From Clostridiales bacterium PH28_bin88 (lineage in GTDB: Bacteria; Bacillota; PH28-bin88): DNA of 64,000 bases. The notes under the pieces were generated by a model. That model saw only the letters and a program-made list of their open reading frames with translations. It made no database searches and had not been told where the DNA came from. The translations under genes and the position numbers were made by a program. Location: contig LAKY01000058.1 in NCBI GenBank assembly GCA_000987045.1, positions 155,463-219,462 on the forward strand. Direction: 5' to 3'. Positions 41,680 to 51,086 of the stretch are shown here, piece by piece; the first letter of the stretch is position 1; every line of letters starts with the position of its first letter.

Positions 41680-44600
41680 TTACAGGCCTTCGCGGGCCTG
41701 GCCGGCGCCGGTGATTTTCCGGTAGAGTTTTGCCGTGTGGATGGATGGGGTTACCCCCAGTTCCTTCTGCATGGTCTGCACGCACTTTTCATACACCCGG
41801 GCCACCATCCCCCGGTTGTTCAGCCGGGCGTAACAGAGCATCTGGAGACGGTAGGCCTCCTCCCAGCAGTTATCCTTGGCCAGGATCTTTTCCGTCCAGG
41901 AGATGCAGGAGGCGTAGTCCCCTCTTTTGGCCAGCAGCCCGGCCAGGGTGGCCGCCGCCTTGAGGTACATCACCGCCAGGCGCTCCCGCTCCTCCAGGCA
42001 CCACTCGTCGTACAGCACTTCCTGCAGGTAGTCCCCCCGGTAAAGCTCCAGGGCGCGCTGGAGAAAGGCCACCGCCTGGTCGGGCGCCGTTTCCACCGCT
42101 TCCTGGCCGCTGGCCACCAGGCTTTCGAACTCGCCGGCGTCCAGCCAGTACCCGCCGGCCAGGTTGAAACCGTAAGTAGACCCTTCCCGCAACACGTAAG
42201 ACGAGCCGCTCCTGGGCGGTCGGTCCGGCTCCAGGGCGTTCATCAGGGCGTTCAGGGCTACCTTGAAATCCCTGGCGGCCACCTCGGGCGAGGCGTCAGG
42301 CCACAGCAGGGCCATGATCTGTTCCCTGTGCAGCAGCCCCTTCCGCCTGGTCAAAAACAGTTGAAACATCTGGCGGGCCTTCTCCCGCTGCCATTCCCGG
42401 GCGGTTATCTCCGCGTCGCCCCGCCAGACCTTGAACTTCCCCAGGGTCTGCACCCGCAAGGTATACCCCGGCTGGGGCAGCGCGTCGCAGACACCCAACT
42501 TCTCCAGCAGCCAGGCGGCGCAGTCCGACCTGATGTCCCGCCGCCGCGCCTCCACCAGCAGGGGAACGGACATGCGGGCGTCCCGGGCCCCCAGCAGGGT
42601 CCGCTCGCGTAAGAGAAAGTCGTAGCCGTGGTTCTGGCAGAGGTCCAGCAACTCGCCGGCAGCCAGCGCGAATTCGTGCCGGCGGCCGGCATGGTGGTAA
42701 AGGTGCGCCAGCCACCACCGGGTGACCGCCAGCCCGTGGCTGTCCCCGCTGCGGCGGAGCTGCTCGCCGGCAGCGGACAGGTATTCCTCGGCCAGGGCGG
42801 GCTTGCGGCAGGAAGCCGCCGCCGCCCCCAGGCAGAGCCTCAAGATACCGGCAAACCACCGGTCACGTACCTGTTCCGCCACCCGCAGGCCTTCCAGGCC
42901 GCACCGCTCGGCCGCCGCCCAGTCCCCGGCGGCGCCGTGCACCAGGCACAGGCCCATCATCACCTCGGTACGGCCCCGCACCACCCCCAGGCGGTCACTG
43001 ATCTCCAGCGCCTTGTGGTAGCACTCCAACGCCCTGTTGGGCGACAGTTCCTCCAACTGGCGGGCATGCCCCAGGCGGGCGTAACCGATGGCCTCCACAA
43101 AGGGGGAGTTGAGCATCCCGCCGATGCGGATCCCCTCCTGGGCCGCTGCCAGTGCTTTTTCCTGCCGCCCCATGAAAGTGTAGCACAAGGAGAGCAGCAG
43201 CGGGGTCTCCCGGAAAGACCGCGGCGGGTGGTAGCGCCCCCTTTCCTGGTCGGCCTTCCTTTCCAGCAGGCGCACCGCCGCCTCCAGCCGGCCGGTCCGC
43301 AAGAGCAGCCGGGCGTCCGGGTCGCCCCTGCTGGCCATGTGGAGCATCTCTTTGGCCAGGCGCTGGTAGCGCTGGGCATGGCGAGGTTGCCCCTGGTTGA
43401 TCTTGTTTTCCGCCATCAAGGCGACAATAGCCGCCCTTTCCTGGGTGTCCCTTTCAGTAAGCGCCTTGGCTGCCCGGCGCAGGTACTCCTCCGCCAGGAC
43501 CGGATGGATGGTGTCCAGGTACACCTCCGCCATGCCCTTCAGGGCGGCGCTCCGGCCCAGCCGTTCTCCCGTTTTCGCGGCGGCGGCCTCGGCCTCGACG
43601 TAGCAAGCCAGGGCACCCTGGTAGTCGCAGGCCAGCCGGCTCGCCTCGCCCCTGGCCACCAACAGCCAGGGCTGCCGGGCCGCCGCGTGGCGGGGAATGC
43701 GGTCCAGAAACCGGAAAAGGGTCTGGAAGCGACCGGCCTGCACCCATTCCATGGCCACTTCCGCCAGCAGCCCCGCCGCCGCTTCCTCCCGCCCGGCCTG
43801 CAGCAGGTGTTCCACCGCCTTTTCCGCCAGCCCCTCGGACCGGTAATAGTCGGCGGCGCGGTCCTGCAGCCTTTTCCAGGTCCCGGCGTCCGCGGCCGCC
43901 TCGCGCCGCAGGAAATCGTGGAACAGGTGGTGATAGCGGAAGACGTTGTCGCCCAGGTTGACCACGAACAACCCGCACCGGTCCAGCTTCTTCAAAAGGT
44001 CCGGGTGGTAGGCGTCCCCCAGCACCGCCCGCAAGGACCCGGGGTCCATCTCGTCCAGTACCACCGACTGTAGCAGGAACCCCTGCATGGCCCGGCACTG
44101 TTTTTCCAGCACATCGCGGGCGAGGAACTCGAAGAGGGCTTCCAGGGTACCGGCGGATTCCGCCAGCGGCAGGTTTACCGTTCCCCCGCCGACCCCCTGG
44201 CCGATCAGCTGCAGGGCCATCACCCATCCCTCGGTGATGCGGGCCAGGTGGGCCAGATCGGAGGAGTTGAGGGCGTACCTATGCATTTTATCGAAATACT
44301 CTTTCATTTCTTCCCGCGAAAAGGCCAGGTCCCGCTCGTCCACCTCCAGCACCTCGGCGCGGGCCCGCCGCCGGGCCACCTCGGGCAGGTCCACGTGAGC
44401 GCGGGAAAGTACCGCCACGTGCAGCCAGTCCGGCTGATAGGCCAGCAACCGGCCTACCAGCGCTTCCACCTCCTGGTTGCCGGCCACCAGGTGGTAGTCG
44501 TCCACCACCAGTACCGCGTCCCGGGGCGACTGGACCGCCAGGGCCTTCAACAGGGCGTCCGCCGCGGCCAGCCAGGGCCTGGAACCCTCGCGCCCCGCCA

Positions 44601-44907
44601 GTAAGGCCGCGGCCTCGGCTCCCGCGCCGGGAAACAGCTGTTCAACCGCCCCCGCCAGGTAGCAGCAAAAAACGTACCCGCTGGCGTCGTCCTCCCCCAC
44701 GCTGTACCAGGCGTGCGGAATGGCCATCTCCGCCAGCGCCGCCGCCACTGCGGTGCTCTTGCCGTACCCCGGCCCTGCCGTGACCAGGGTCAGGGGGTAC
44801 TCCCGCAACCCTGCCAGCCGCCCGCCCAGTTTCGGGCGCGGCAACCAGTCCCTGCGCGGTTTGGGCGCCACCAGTTTGGTTGGAAGAAGGATCACATGGG
44901 CCGGCAC
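41680..44907 (-). CDS. MalT-like STAND ATPase with SARP/BTAD C-terminus (transcriptional activator)
   Basis: This 1075-residue signal-transduction ATPase begins LLPTKLVAPKPRRDWLPRPK, as LuxR/MalT proteins do. Walker A AGPGYGKST is at 44-52 and Walker B AVLVVDDYHLV at about 131-140. A long TPR-like helical middle follows, then from about 815 a SARP winged-helix domain (LRVQTLGKFKVWRGD, REKARQMFQLFLTRR, REQIMALLWP) and a bacterial transcriptional activator domain (ELYRGDYLQEVLYDEW). It lies upstream of the KASIII/CoA-transferase/liv/fabG operon on the same strand and probably activates it in response to a metabolite. Confidence 0.9.
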   Translation of the reverse strand: MPAHVILLPTKLVAPKPRRDWLPRPKLGGRLAGLREYPLTLVTAGPGYGKSTAVAAALAEMAIPHAWYSVGEDDASGYVFCCYLAGAVEQLFPGAGAEAAALLAGREGSRPWLAAADALLKALAVQSPRDAVLVVDDYHLVAGNQEVEALVGRLLAYQPDWLHVAVLSRAHVDLPEVARRRARAEVLEVDERDLAFSREEMKEYFDKMHRYALNSSDLAHLARITEGWVMALQLIGQGVGGGTVNLPLAESAGTLEALFEFLARDVLEKQCRAMQGFLLQSVVLDEMDPGSLRAVLGDAYHPDLLKKLDRCGLFVVNLGDNVFRYHHLFHDFLRREAAADAGTWKRLQDRAADYYRSEGLAEKAVEHLLQAGREEAAAGLLAEVAMEWVQAGRFQTLFRFLDRIPRHAAARQPWLLVARGEASRLACDYQGALACYVEAEAAAAKTGERLGRSAALKGMAEVYLDTIHPVLAEEYLRRAAKALTERDTQERAAIVALMAENKINQGQPRHAQRYQRLAKEMLHMASRGDPDARLLLRTGRLEAAVRLLERKADQERGRYHPPRSFRETPLLLSLCYTFMGRQEKALAAAQEGIRIGGMLNSPFVEAIGYARLGHARQLEELSPNRALECYHKALEISDRLGVVRGRTEVMMGLCLVHGAAGDWAAAERCGLEGLRVAEQVRDRWFAGILRLCLGAAAASCRKPALAEEYLSAAGEQLRRSGDSHGLAVTRWWLAHLYHHAGRRHEFALAAGELLDLCQNHGYDFLLRERTLLGARDARMSVPLLVEARRRDIRSDCAAWLLEKLGVCDALPQPGYTLRVQTLGKFKVWRGDAEITAREWQREKARQMFQLFLTRRKGLLHREQIMALLWPDASPEVAARDFKVALNALMNALEPDRPPRSGSSYVLREGSTYGFNLAGGYWLDAGEFESLVASGQEAVETAPDQAVAFLQRALELYRGDYLQEVLYDEWCLEERERLAVMYLKAAATLAGLLAKRGDYASCISWTEKILAKDNCWEEAYRLQMLCYARLNNRGMVARVYEKCVQTMQKELGVTPSIHTAKLYRKITGAGQAREGL

Positions 44908-44934
44908 GCTATCCCACCTCCCGTCTTTTCCCTC

Positions 44935-45744
44935 TTATGCCGGCATGGGGTGCTGCCCCAGGAAGGCCAGCACCTCCCGGTTGAATTCTGTTGCCTGTTC
45001 GATAAACACCAGGTGCCCCGCCCCGGGAAAGACCACCAGGCGCGACCCGGGAATGGTGTCCGCCAGCAGCCGGGAGTTCTTCGCCGGTACCACCAGGTCG
45101 GCGTCACCCGTCAGGATCAGGGTGGGTGCCTGGATGCCCGCCGTCCTCTCCTCCAGGTCGGCCCGGGCCACGGCGTTGAACTGGTGCTCCCAGGCGTACC
45201 TGGGGGTGGGCCTGGCCAACCGCCAGCCCGCGATTTTCCGCACCTCCGCCTGGTGGCTGGAGAAGAATTCCGGTGCAAAGGCCACCGACATCCCCTGTAA
45301 AATGGCTTCTTCCGGGGTCAGCCCGGTTACCCTGGTCATGGCGTCCAGGGTCGACCGGGGCATGGGCGCCGCCCTGGGACCGCCGAAAGAGGTGCACACC
45401 AGGGTGAGGGTGTGGGTCAGGTCCGGGTACTGGCTGGCGAAGGCCTGAGCGATGTACCCACCCATGGAAACTCCCAGGATGTGCGCCCGCCGGATACCCA
45501 GCGACCTGAGAACCCCTGCCGCGTCCGCCGCCATCATCTCGATGGTGTAGGGAAGGTCGGGCTTGTCGCTTTCCCCCACCCCCCGGTTGTCGAAGAGGAT
45601 GACCCGGTACTCCCGGTTCAAGTCCGGTACCTGCCGGTACCACATCCAGGTAGCGTACCCCAGCCCCTCGATCAACAGCAACGGCTCACCGGCCCCGTGT
45701 TCCTCGTAATAAAGTTGGATGCCGTTCACATTAATTTTAGACAA
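44935..45744 (-). CDS. alpha/beta hydrolase (3-oxoadipate enol-lactonase-like)
   Basis: This 269-residue alpha/beta-hydrolase has the nucleophile elbow GVSMGG (Ser93), an oxyanion-region LLIEGLGYATWMW, acid TGDADLVVP (Asp214 or Asp216) and His244 in GAGHLVFIE, so the triad is complete. Similar enzymes cleave lactones, esters or C-C bonds of ring-cleavage products. It is 27 bp upstream of the STAND-BTAD regulator and on the same strand, probably the first gene of the catabolic island. TTG start behind GGGGGGAGG. Confidence 0.88.
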   Translation of the reverse strand: MSKINVNGIQLYYEEHGAGEPLLLIEGLGYATWMWYRQVPDLNREYRVILFDNRGVGESDKPDLPYTIEMMAADAAGVLRSLGIRRAHILGVSMGGYIAQAFASQYPDLTHTLTLVCTSFGGPRAAPMPRSTLDAMTRVTGLTPEEAILQGMSVAFAPEFFSSHQAEVRKIAGWRLARPTPRYAWEHQFNAVARADLEERTAGIQAPTLILTGDADLVVPAKNSRLLADTIPGSRLVVFPGAGHLVFIEQATEFNREVLAFLGQHPMPA

Positions 45745-45872
45745 TACTTCCTCCCCCCAGCGGCGCTTGAATCTCTATTATAAAATTTATTATAAGCCAC
45801 CGGGGTTACAAACGGGTTACACATCGTGATGAATTACCAGTTAGTTCTAGATGATAGGCCTTATTTCCTGCA

Positions 45873-45904
45873 CAAGAAAAGGAAGATCCCTTCAGGATCC
45901 CCCT
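45873..45904 (-). terminator. terminator after csaB
   Basis: On the minus strand GGGGGATCC-TGAA-GGGATCTTCC (two G-T pairs) is followed by TTTTCTT. It begins 25 bp beyond the csaB stop. Confidence 0.7.
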
Positions 45905-45928
45905 GGTATTTCCCTTATTTCATTCCCA

Positions 45929-47035
45929 TTATTTTAACAACCCCAGCGCCAGCCTGGCGCTTTCCCGGGCCTCTTCCCGCATTTCGGCCACCCGCTCCGC
46001 CAACTGCTGCCGCACCTCGTCCCCCTGGGCCAGCACCCCCTGCACCGCGTCCCGCACTTCTTCGTAGGTGAGGGTCTCAACTTTACCCGCGGATGGCTGC
46101 TCCACCTGCTTAAGGAAGCTGGTCACCTTGGGATCGTAGCAAATCCCCACCATGGGTACCCGGGCGACCCCGGCCATGATGAGGGCATGCAGCCGCATGC
46201 CGATGACCAGGTCCAGGTTGCCGATCAGGCCCATCAAGTTGGATACGCTGCAGTTCTCTTTGAGCACATAAGATTTTTCCTGCATCTGCCTGGCCACCTC
46301 CCGGCTGGCCACGATATCCGCCGGGAACTGCATGGGCACGAACAACACCCGCCACCCCTGCCTGGCCAGGTCGTCGCAGGCCCGGGCCAGGGCGGCGCGG
46401 TAGCCGGTCAGGCCTTGCCACTCGCGGACGGAGACGCCTACCACCGGGGACATGCGCCCGTCATCTCCCGGCACGATACCCGCCCGCAGCAGGAGTTCCC
46501 GCCCGGCCTCCAGGTCCAGTTCCCGCCGGTCAAGGGCCAGCACCGGGTCGGCGGTAACGTGCACCGGCGGCCTGGTTACCTCCATTTCCATTAGCTCCTG
46601 GCGGGAACGGGCGTCCCGGACGCTCACCACATCCACCCGGTTGACAATGCGGCGGATCAGTCTCCGCCCGAGAGTTCCGTTCACCGGTCCGATCCCCTGG
46701 GCGTAAATAGCTACCGGCTTACCAAAGAGCTTCGCCGCCCACACGATACCCAGGTAGTACAGGATGCTGCGCGGGCCGGTGGCGTCCTGCAAAAGACTCC
46801 CCCCGCCGCTGATCAACAGGTCGGCCTCCCACAGCGCCTGCAGCACGGTAAAGGGATTCCACCGGTTTACCGACTCCACCCCGTAAGCCCGGGCAGTCCG
46901 CTTTGGGTCGTTGGACAGTACCACCAGCCGGGCGCCGGGCCGCTGCTTCTTCAAAGTCCGCACGATGCTGTACAGCACCGCCTCGTCCCCCGCGTTATTA
47001 AAACCGTAATAGCCGGAAATCACGATCGTAGGCAT
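45929..47035 (-). CDS. csaB: polysaccharide pyruvyl transferase CsaB
   Basis: This 368-residue GT-B-like enzyme transfers pyruvate from PEP to the secondary cell-wall polymer, creating the ligand for SLH-domain S-layer proteins. It opens MPTIVISGYYGFNNAGDEAV and contains LISGGGSLLQDATGPRSILYY, YAQGIGPV and GMRLHALIMA, all typical of CsaB. The ATG at 47035 overlaps the end of the DUF5693 gene by one base. The linked DUF5693 gene supports the assignment. Confidence 0.94.
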   Translation of the reverse strand: MPTIVISGYYGFNNAGDEAVLYSIVRTLKKQRPGARLVVLSNDPKRTARAYGVESVNRWNPFTVLQALWEADLLISGGGSLLQDATGPRSILYYLGIVWAAKLFGKPVAIYAQGIGPVNGTLGRRLIRRIVNRVDVVSVRDARSRQELMEMEVTRPPVHVTADPVLALDRRELDLEAGRELLLRAGIVPGDDGRMSPVVGVSVREWQGLTGYRAALARACDDLARQGWRVLFVPMQFPADIVASREVARQMQEKSYVLKENCSVSNLMGLIGNLDLVIGMRLHALIMAGVARVPMVGICYDPKVTSFLKQVEQPSAGKVETLTYEEVRDAVQGVLAQGDEVRQQLAERVAEMREEARESARLALGLLK

Positions 47036-48975
47036 CACTGGTACCTCGCCTCGTTTCTGGCGGAAGGAACGTGCCGCCGTACCGCCCTCTCCAGCCCCTG
47101 GTACGCCAGGATCAGCAGCAAGCCCAGCAGTATTCCTACCCACAGCCCGTTAACACTTCTTAACAAGGAAACCGTGAGCGGGGTGTGAATGTGCGTGAAG
47201 GTGTTCACCAGGGAGGTCTGGCCAATCGCCCCCAGCAGCACCAGCGGCAGCCGCCGGTGCCGGTAACCCATGTAAAAGGAGAGCATCAGGAAGGGATGGC
47301 CGATTAAAAACTCCTTGGTCCTGGGGCGGACCGCCAGGGTTTGGTCCAGGAACCAGCGCATCTTCAACTCCAACCCGCTGACCAGCGCTGTCCCGTCATT
47401 CCCCGTCCTGGTCAGGAAGATGCCGGCCGCCGCCGCCACCACTGCCCCTAACAGGATGTACCTCATGGTGATGGGTGTATCCAGGAACTTTTTGATCCAT
47501 TCCATCCACCGGGCCCGCAGGGGCCAGAGGGTGTAAACAAAGGCCAGCAGCGCCAGTGGCACCGCGTGGGTTGCCTTGACACCGCTGAACTGGTTGATCT
47601 TCAGCATAAAGCTCAAATCAGCCAGCAAGCCCACCACCAGGACCGCTCCCACCAGGGAAACCGATGATGCCAGCACCAGCCGCACCGCGGATCCCATGGC
47701 CGTGTATCCCCTTTCTTTTTGGAAGGTCATCACCCCAAGGGTGGGGTAAACCACCGAAGCCGCCAGGGCCATCAACTTGGCCCCCGGCAGGGTGTACCCC
47801 ATGGCCAGCAAAGCCGCCCACAGCAGGGCTCCCAGCAGGCCCAGCGCCAGGCCCGCCGCAGCCAGCCCGATGGCCCGCATGAGCAGCATACCGCCGGCAA
47901 TTACCCCCAGGCCCATTACCATCAGGTAAATCCGGGAACTCGGGAGGCCGCTGAAGGGTTTCGCCGGCCCGAAGACAAAGCCCTCACCGGCCAGGGCATC
48001 CCGCAGGGTTGAAAGGTACTCCTCGTTGGAGGTGATCCAGTCAGGGGAATCGCTTTTTAAGAATAACCTCACAAACAGCACCCGCATGTTACGCTCGGTG
48101 GCAGCCAGTACGAAACGGTCCACCGCCCGCTGGGGAGTCATGCTTCCCATCTCCCTGGCCGGGATGCTGTGCAGCCTGACCGCGTCTTTGCCCAGGGAGA
48201 GGGCCAGTTCGTTAAGCCCTTTCTGCGGGAAGAATTCCACCAGACCCACCGGCACCCCCAGCTTTTGCACCTGTTCCGCCAGGGCGACAGTACCTTTGGG
48301 GTAGCCGGGCAGCATGTAGTCGTTAAACAGCAGGGTGGAAATGTGCTCCCGGTACCGCAAAAGCGGCTGGAAAACCTGGGCAACGGAACCCTCCCGCACC
48401 GGGGTCCAGGAGCGTACCTGCAGGATGAGGCGCATCCCTTCTCCAGTGACCAGGTCCAGGTCGGCATCCGGGAATCCCAGGCCGATGGAAGCCAGTTCTC
48501 CGCGGGTTAATAAGGTGCCCACCAGGAATAATCGGCCGTCAACATCCAGGCGCTGGGCCACCCCGTCCCTTGACTTCACCTCAAGGGCCGCTGCCGCGCG
48601 CTCCTGAATATCCGGGTAGCGGGTTAAAAGGTAGGTATAATTGGGTTTTATCTCTCCGGCCAGCCCCGCGAAGGCCGGTTCGGCCAGCAGTTCTTCTCCG
48701 CTCTTGACCCATACCTGTCGCCCCTCCAGGTCTGCCAGCACCTGTTCCTTGAACAGGACGGCCGTAGCCCCGGCTGCCTTCAGCCGCCGGAGCGCTTGGG
48801 CGGGTTCCAGGTCCGAACGCTCCGCCAGTTTGACCACTTCCGCGTATTCCACCGCCAGTTCTACCTGGCGGTTCTCCCGCTCCGCCAGATGCCGCTGCCA
48901 GCCCAGGTAACCGGCCAGCGCCACCGCCACCGCCACCATGGCCACCAACGTATAGGCATACCACTGACGCGCCAT
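47035..48975 (-). CDS. DUF5693 multi-pass membrane protein, csaB partner
   Basis: This 646-residue protein has an N-terminal signal anchor (TLVAMVAVAVALAGYLGWQ), an extracytoplasmic domain of about 300 residues (LRRLKAAGATAVLFKEQ, GYPKGTVALAEQVQKLGVPV, FVLAATERNMRVLFVRLFL), then eight to ten helices. DUF5693 genes commonly sit beside csaB in Firmicutes, so it probably helps build, modify or export the pyruvylated wall polymer. The exact role is undescribed. The stop overlaps the csaB start (TGATG). Confidence 0.85.
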   Translation of the reverse strand: MARQWYAYTLVAMVAVAVALAGYLGWQRHLAERENRQVELAVEYAEVVKLAERSDLEPAQALRRLKAAGATAVLFKEQVLADLEGRQVWVKSGEELLAEPAFAGLAGEIKPNYTYLLTRYPDIQERAAAALEVKSRDGVAQRLDVDGRLFLVGTLLTRGELASIGLGFPDADLDLVTGEGMRLILQVRSWTPVREGSVAQVFQPLLRYREHISTLLFNDYMLPGYPKGTVALAEQVQKLGVPVGLVEFFPQKGLNELALSLGKDAVRLHSIPAREMGSMTPQRAVDRFVLAATERNMRVLFVRLFLKSDSPDWITSNEEYLSTLRDALAGEGFVFGPAKPFSGLPSSRIYLMVMGLGVIAGGMLLMRAIGLAAAGLALGLLGALLWAALLAMGYTLPGAKLMALAASVVYPTLGVMTFQKERGYTAMGSAVRLVLASSVSLVGAVLVVGLLADLSFMLKINQFSGVKATHAVPLALLAFVYTLWPLRARWMEWIKKFLDTPITMRYILLGAVVAAAAGIFLTRTGNDGTALVSGLELKMRWFLDQTLAVRPRTKEFLIGHPFLMLSFYMGYRHRRLPLVLLGAIGQTSLVNTFTHIHTPLTVSLLRSVNGLWVGILLGLLLILAYQGLERAVRRHVPSARNEARYQ

Positions 48976-49065
48976 GTATCTTCCCCCTGATATGGATTGC
49001 CAGGCCTCGGGCCTGTCCTGTCAATTATAGCGGATGGGCTGCTAAAGTACCAATTGAAAACGTAT

Positions 49066-49211
49066 CCAGGAGGCAGGAAGCAGGAAACAAGAGGCAAGAT
49101 TGTTCGTGGGAATTGGCCGCGCCAATTCCTTCTTTTATTCCTGCTTCCCGCATCTTGCTTCATGCCTCTTGAACGCTTCATACTTCTTGAACGCTTCTTG
49201 CCTCTTGAACG
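49066..49211. repeat. composite inverted heptamer element, copy 2
   Basis: Left arm: AGGAGGCAGGAAGCAGGAAA (49068-49087). Centre: near-perfect palindrome GGAATTGGC-CGC-GCCAATTCC (49109-49129). Right arm: ATTCCTGCTTCC, ATCTTGCTTC and tandem CTTGAACGCTTC units. It fills the gap between ctpA and the DUF5693 gene. Confidence 0.72.
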
Positions 49212-50723
49212 CTATTGTGTGATGGTCACCGTCCGGGTATCGTTCTCCCATTTCACCTTCGCCCCCAGGGCCTCGGCCACCAGCCTGAGCGGTACGAACA
49301 CCGCGTTTTCTCTCAATAGGGCGGGCACGTCATAAGCCTTAGCCACCCCGTCCACCCGGGCCTCCGGCTGGCCCGGCACCAGTTCCACCCGGGTCTTGCC
49401 CAGCCGTACAGTGGCCAGCTTTTGTTCGTGGTCCCAGCTGACCACCGCCCCCAACGCCTCGCTGACAAATCTTAGAGGTACATAGGTACGTTCCCCGTCG
49501 ATAAAAGGCGGGGTTTCCAATGGCACTTCCTTGCCCGCCACCTGCGCCCGGGGTACGTCGATCACCAGGGTTACCAGCCGCTCCCGGTCCACCCCCAAAA
49601 GCTCCAGGGCATAGTCCAACTGGGTGTCTTCCCCCGCCACCAGGTAATCCGGCTCAATCCCTTCCCCGTCCACAAACCGGCCGGACGGGGTCTGGTACTT
49701 GGCGGTGGTCACCTTCAGCACCCCGCCGCCGGAGAGCTTGAACAGGGTCTGTACCGATCCCTTGCCGAAGGTGGTGGTCCCCACGATTTTTCCCATACCC
49801 CAGTCTTTGATCGCCCCGGCCAGGATTTCCGAGGCGCTGGCGCTGCCTCCGTCCACCAGCACCACCAGCGGCAGCAGCAAGGGCCGGCCGGCTGTCTTCT
49901 CGGCGCTGATGGTTTCCTTACCGTCCTTCCACACCACGTGTACCACCGGCGCGGGAGGGATAAAGTTGCCGGCCACCTCAACCGCCGTGTCCAGCATGCC
50001 GCCGGGGTTACCCCGCACGTCCAGGATGAGGGACTTCACTCCTTTGGCCGCCAGTTCGTCCAGCGCCTTCTTTACCTCGTCTCCGGTGGTCTCGCCGAAG
50101 GTATGCAGCCTGAGGTAACCAACCGTTCCTTCCAGCACCTCCCACTCCGTACCCAGGACGTTGATCATTTCCCGGGTAATGGTCACGTCGAAGGGCTCCG
50201 CCACCTCATCCCGCTGGATGCGCAGGGTTACCCGGGTACCCGGCTCACCCCGGATGAGGGCCGCCGCCTGGTCGGCGCTGGACCCGATGAGCGACTGGCC
50301 GTTTACCGCGATGATCTTATCCCCGGCCTTGACACCCGCGCGCTCCCCGGGGGTGTTTTTGAGCGGCGCCACCACTGTTACGTAGTCGCCTACCTGCTCG
50401 ATCTGGATACCCACCCCGCCGAAGGTCCCGTTAACGGACTCAATAAAGCGGTCGAATTCTTTGGGCAGGAAATAGGTGGTATAAGGGTCTCCCACCTGGG
50501 AGATTACCTCGTCCACCGTCTTGCCCTCAAGTTTACCGGCATCCAGGTCGTTAACATAGAAGGCCTCCAGGTAGGCCTTGACTTCCTCCATGAGGCTGCT
50601 GTCACCGCTGCTTTGATTTTGCGCCCACACCCCCGGGAGCGCCACCTGTAAAGCCAATAAAAGGACCAGGCACAACGCCAACGCCAGCATTGTCGAGCGC
50701 CTTTTCACACTGTTACGCTTCAT
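49212..50723 (-). CDS. ctpA: carboxy-terminal processing protease with C-terminal stalk domain
   Basis: This 503-residue S41 protease has a signal anchor, an N-terminal helical part, a PDZ domain (GGVGIQIEQVGDYVTVVAPL, GVKAGDKIIAVNG), and a catalytic core with Ser in VLVDGGSASASEILAGA and Lys in TTFGKGSVQTLF; LDVRGNPGG is also intact. Uniquely for the class, about 130 C-terminal residues form a copper-amine-oxidase-like stalk domain (VPLRFVSEALGAVVSWDHE and VPLRLVAEALGAKVKW). It acts outside the membrane, probably on envelope or sporulation proteins. ATG at 50723 follows AAGGAG. Confidence 0.9.
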   Translation of the reverse strand: MKRNSVKRRSTMLALALCLVLLLALQVALPGVWAQNQSSGDSSLMEEVKAYLEAFYVNDLDAGKLEGKTVDEVISQVGDPYTTYFLPKEFDRFIESVNGTFGGVGIQIEQVGDYVTVVAPLKNTPGERAGVKAGDKIIAVNGQSLIGSSADQAAALIRGEPGTRVTLRIQRDEVAEPFDVTITREMINVLGTEWEVLEGTVGYLRLHTFGETTGDEVKKALDELAAKGVKSLILDVRGNPGGMLDTAVEVAGNFIPPAPVVHVVWKDGKETISAEKTAGRPLLLPLVVLVDGGSASASEILAGAIKDWGMGKIVGTTTFGKGSVQTLFKLSGGGVLKVTTAKYQTPSGRFVDGEGIEPDYLVAGEDTQLDYALELLGVDRERLVTLVIDVPRAQVAGKEVPLETPPFIDGERTYVPLRFVSEALGAVVSWDHEQKLATVRLGKTRVELVPGQPEARVDGVAKAYDVPALLRENAVFVPLRLVAEALGAKVKWENDTRTVTITQ

Positions 50724-50740
50724 ACGCGTCAACTCCTTAA

Positions 50741-50815
50741 TTAAATAAAAGATTTGGCTGGCACTAAAGAAGACTTGCCCATCGATTGGCTTAGCCTGGT
50801 TGATGCCAATTGTGC
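50741..50815 (+). repeat. dispersed mosaic repeat, copy C (5' half)
   Basis: AAATAAAAGATTTGGCTGGC, then ACTAAAGAAGACTTGCCCAT, CGATTGGCTTAGCC aligns with the first half of copy A. The hairpin GCCCATCGATTGGC keeps pairing although bases differ from A's GCCCATTTATGGGC. It lies upstream of and antisense to the ctpA leader. Confidence 0.65.
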
Positions 50816-50922
50816 AAAAAAATTCCACCCGCCCAGGGGCAGATGGGTATTAGTTCGACACGTTAATTCCTTTCTCCTTCACATACGCCGAATCTCCTTT
50901 TTGACAAAGATATGGCGTCACA

Positions 50923-51046
50923 CAGGAGTCAGAATGGGTGAACGGTTTATCGTCTGGAATCATTCTAAATTCTGCCCTGAAAATAGGCTCCGTCGTTTTC
51001 ATGCTCTGATGGTGACGCCGCAGGCGTCGTGGGGGTCTGACTCCTG
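50923..51046. repeat. element bounded by 11-bp inverted repeats (CAGGAGTCAGA)
   Basis: CAGGAGTCAGA at 50923-50933 and TCTGACTCCTG at 51036-51046 are perfect inverted copies about 100 bp apart, and GACGCC-TGCG-GGCGTC-type pairing lies near the right end. The GGAGTCAGACCCC motif occurs in REP-like elements of other bacteria. No gene is seen between 50829 and 51086. Confidence 0.5.
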
Positions 51047-51086
51047 AATACTTGAATAGCGACAATATGGCATCAATTATTCACAG

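Noticed and set aside
42628-44073. 481-codon plus-strand frame opposite the STAND-BTAD regulator
   Set aside because: Antisense shadow; the minus-strand frame has clear Walker, TPR and SARP motifs.
50850-51065. 71-codon minus-strand frame between ctpA and the ComK-like gene
   Set aside because: It translates the CAGGAGTCAGA-bounded element; no ribosome-binding site or domain.
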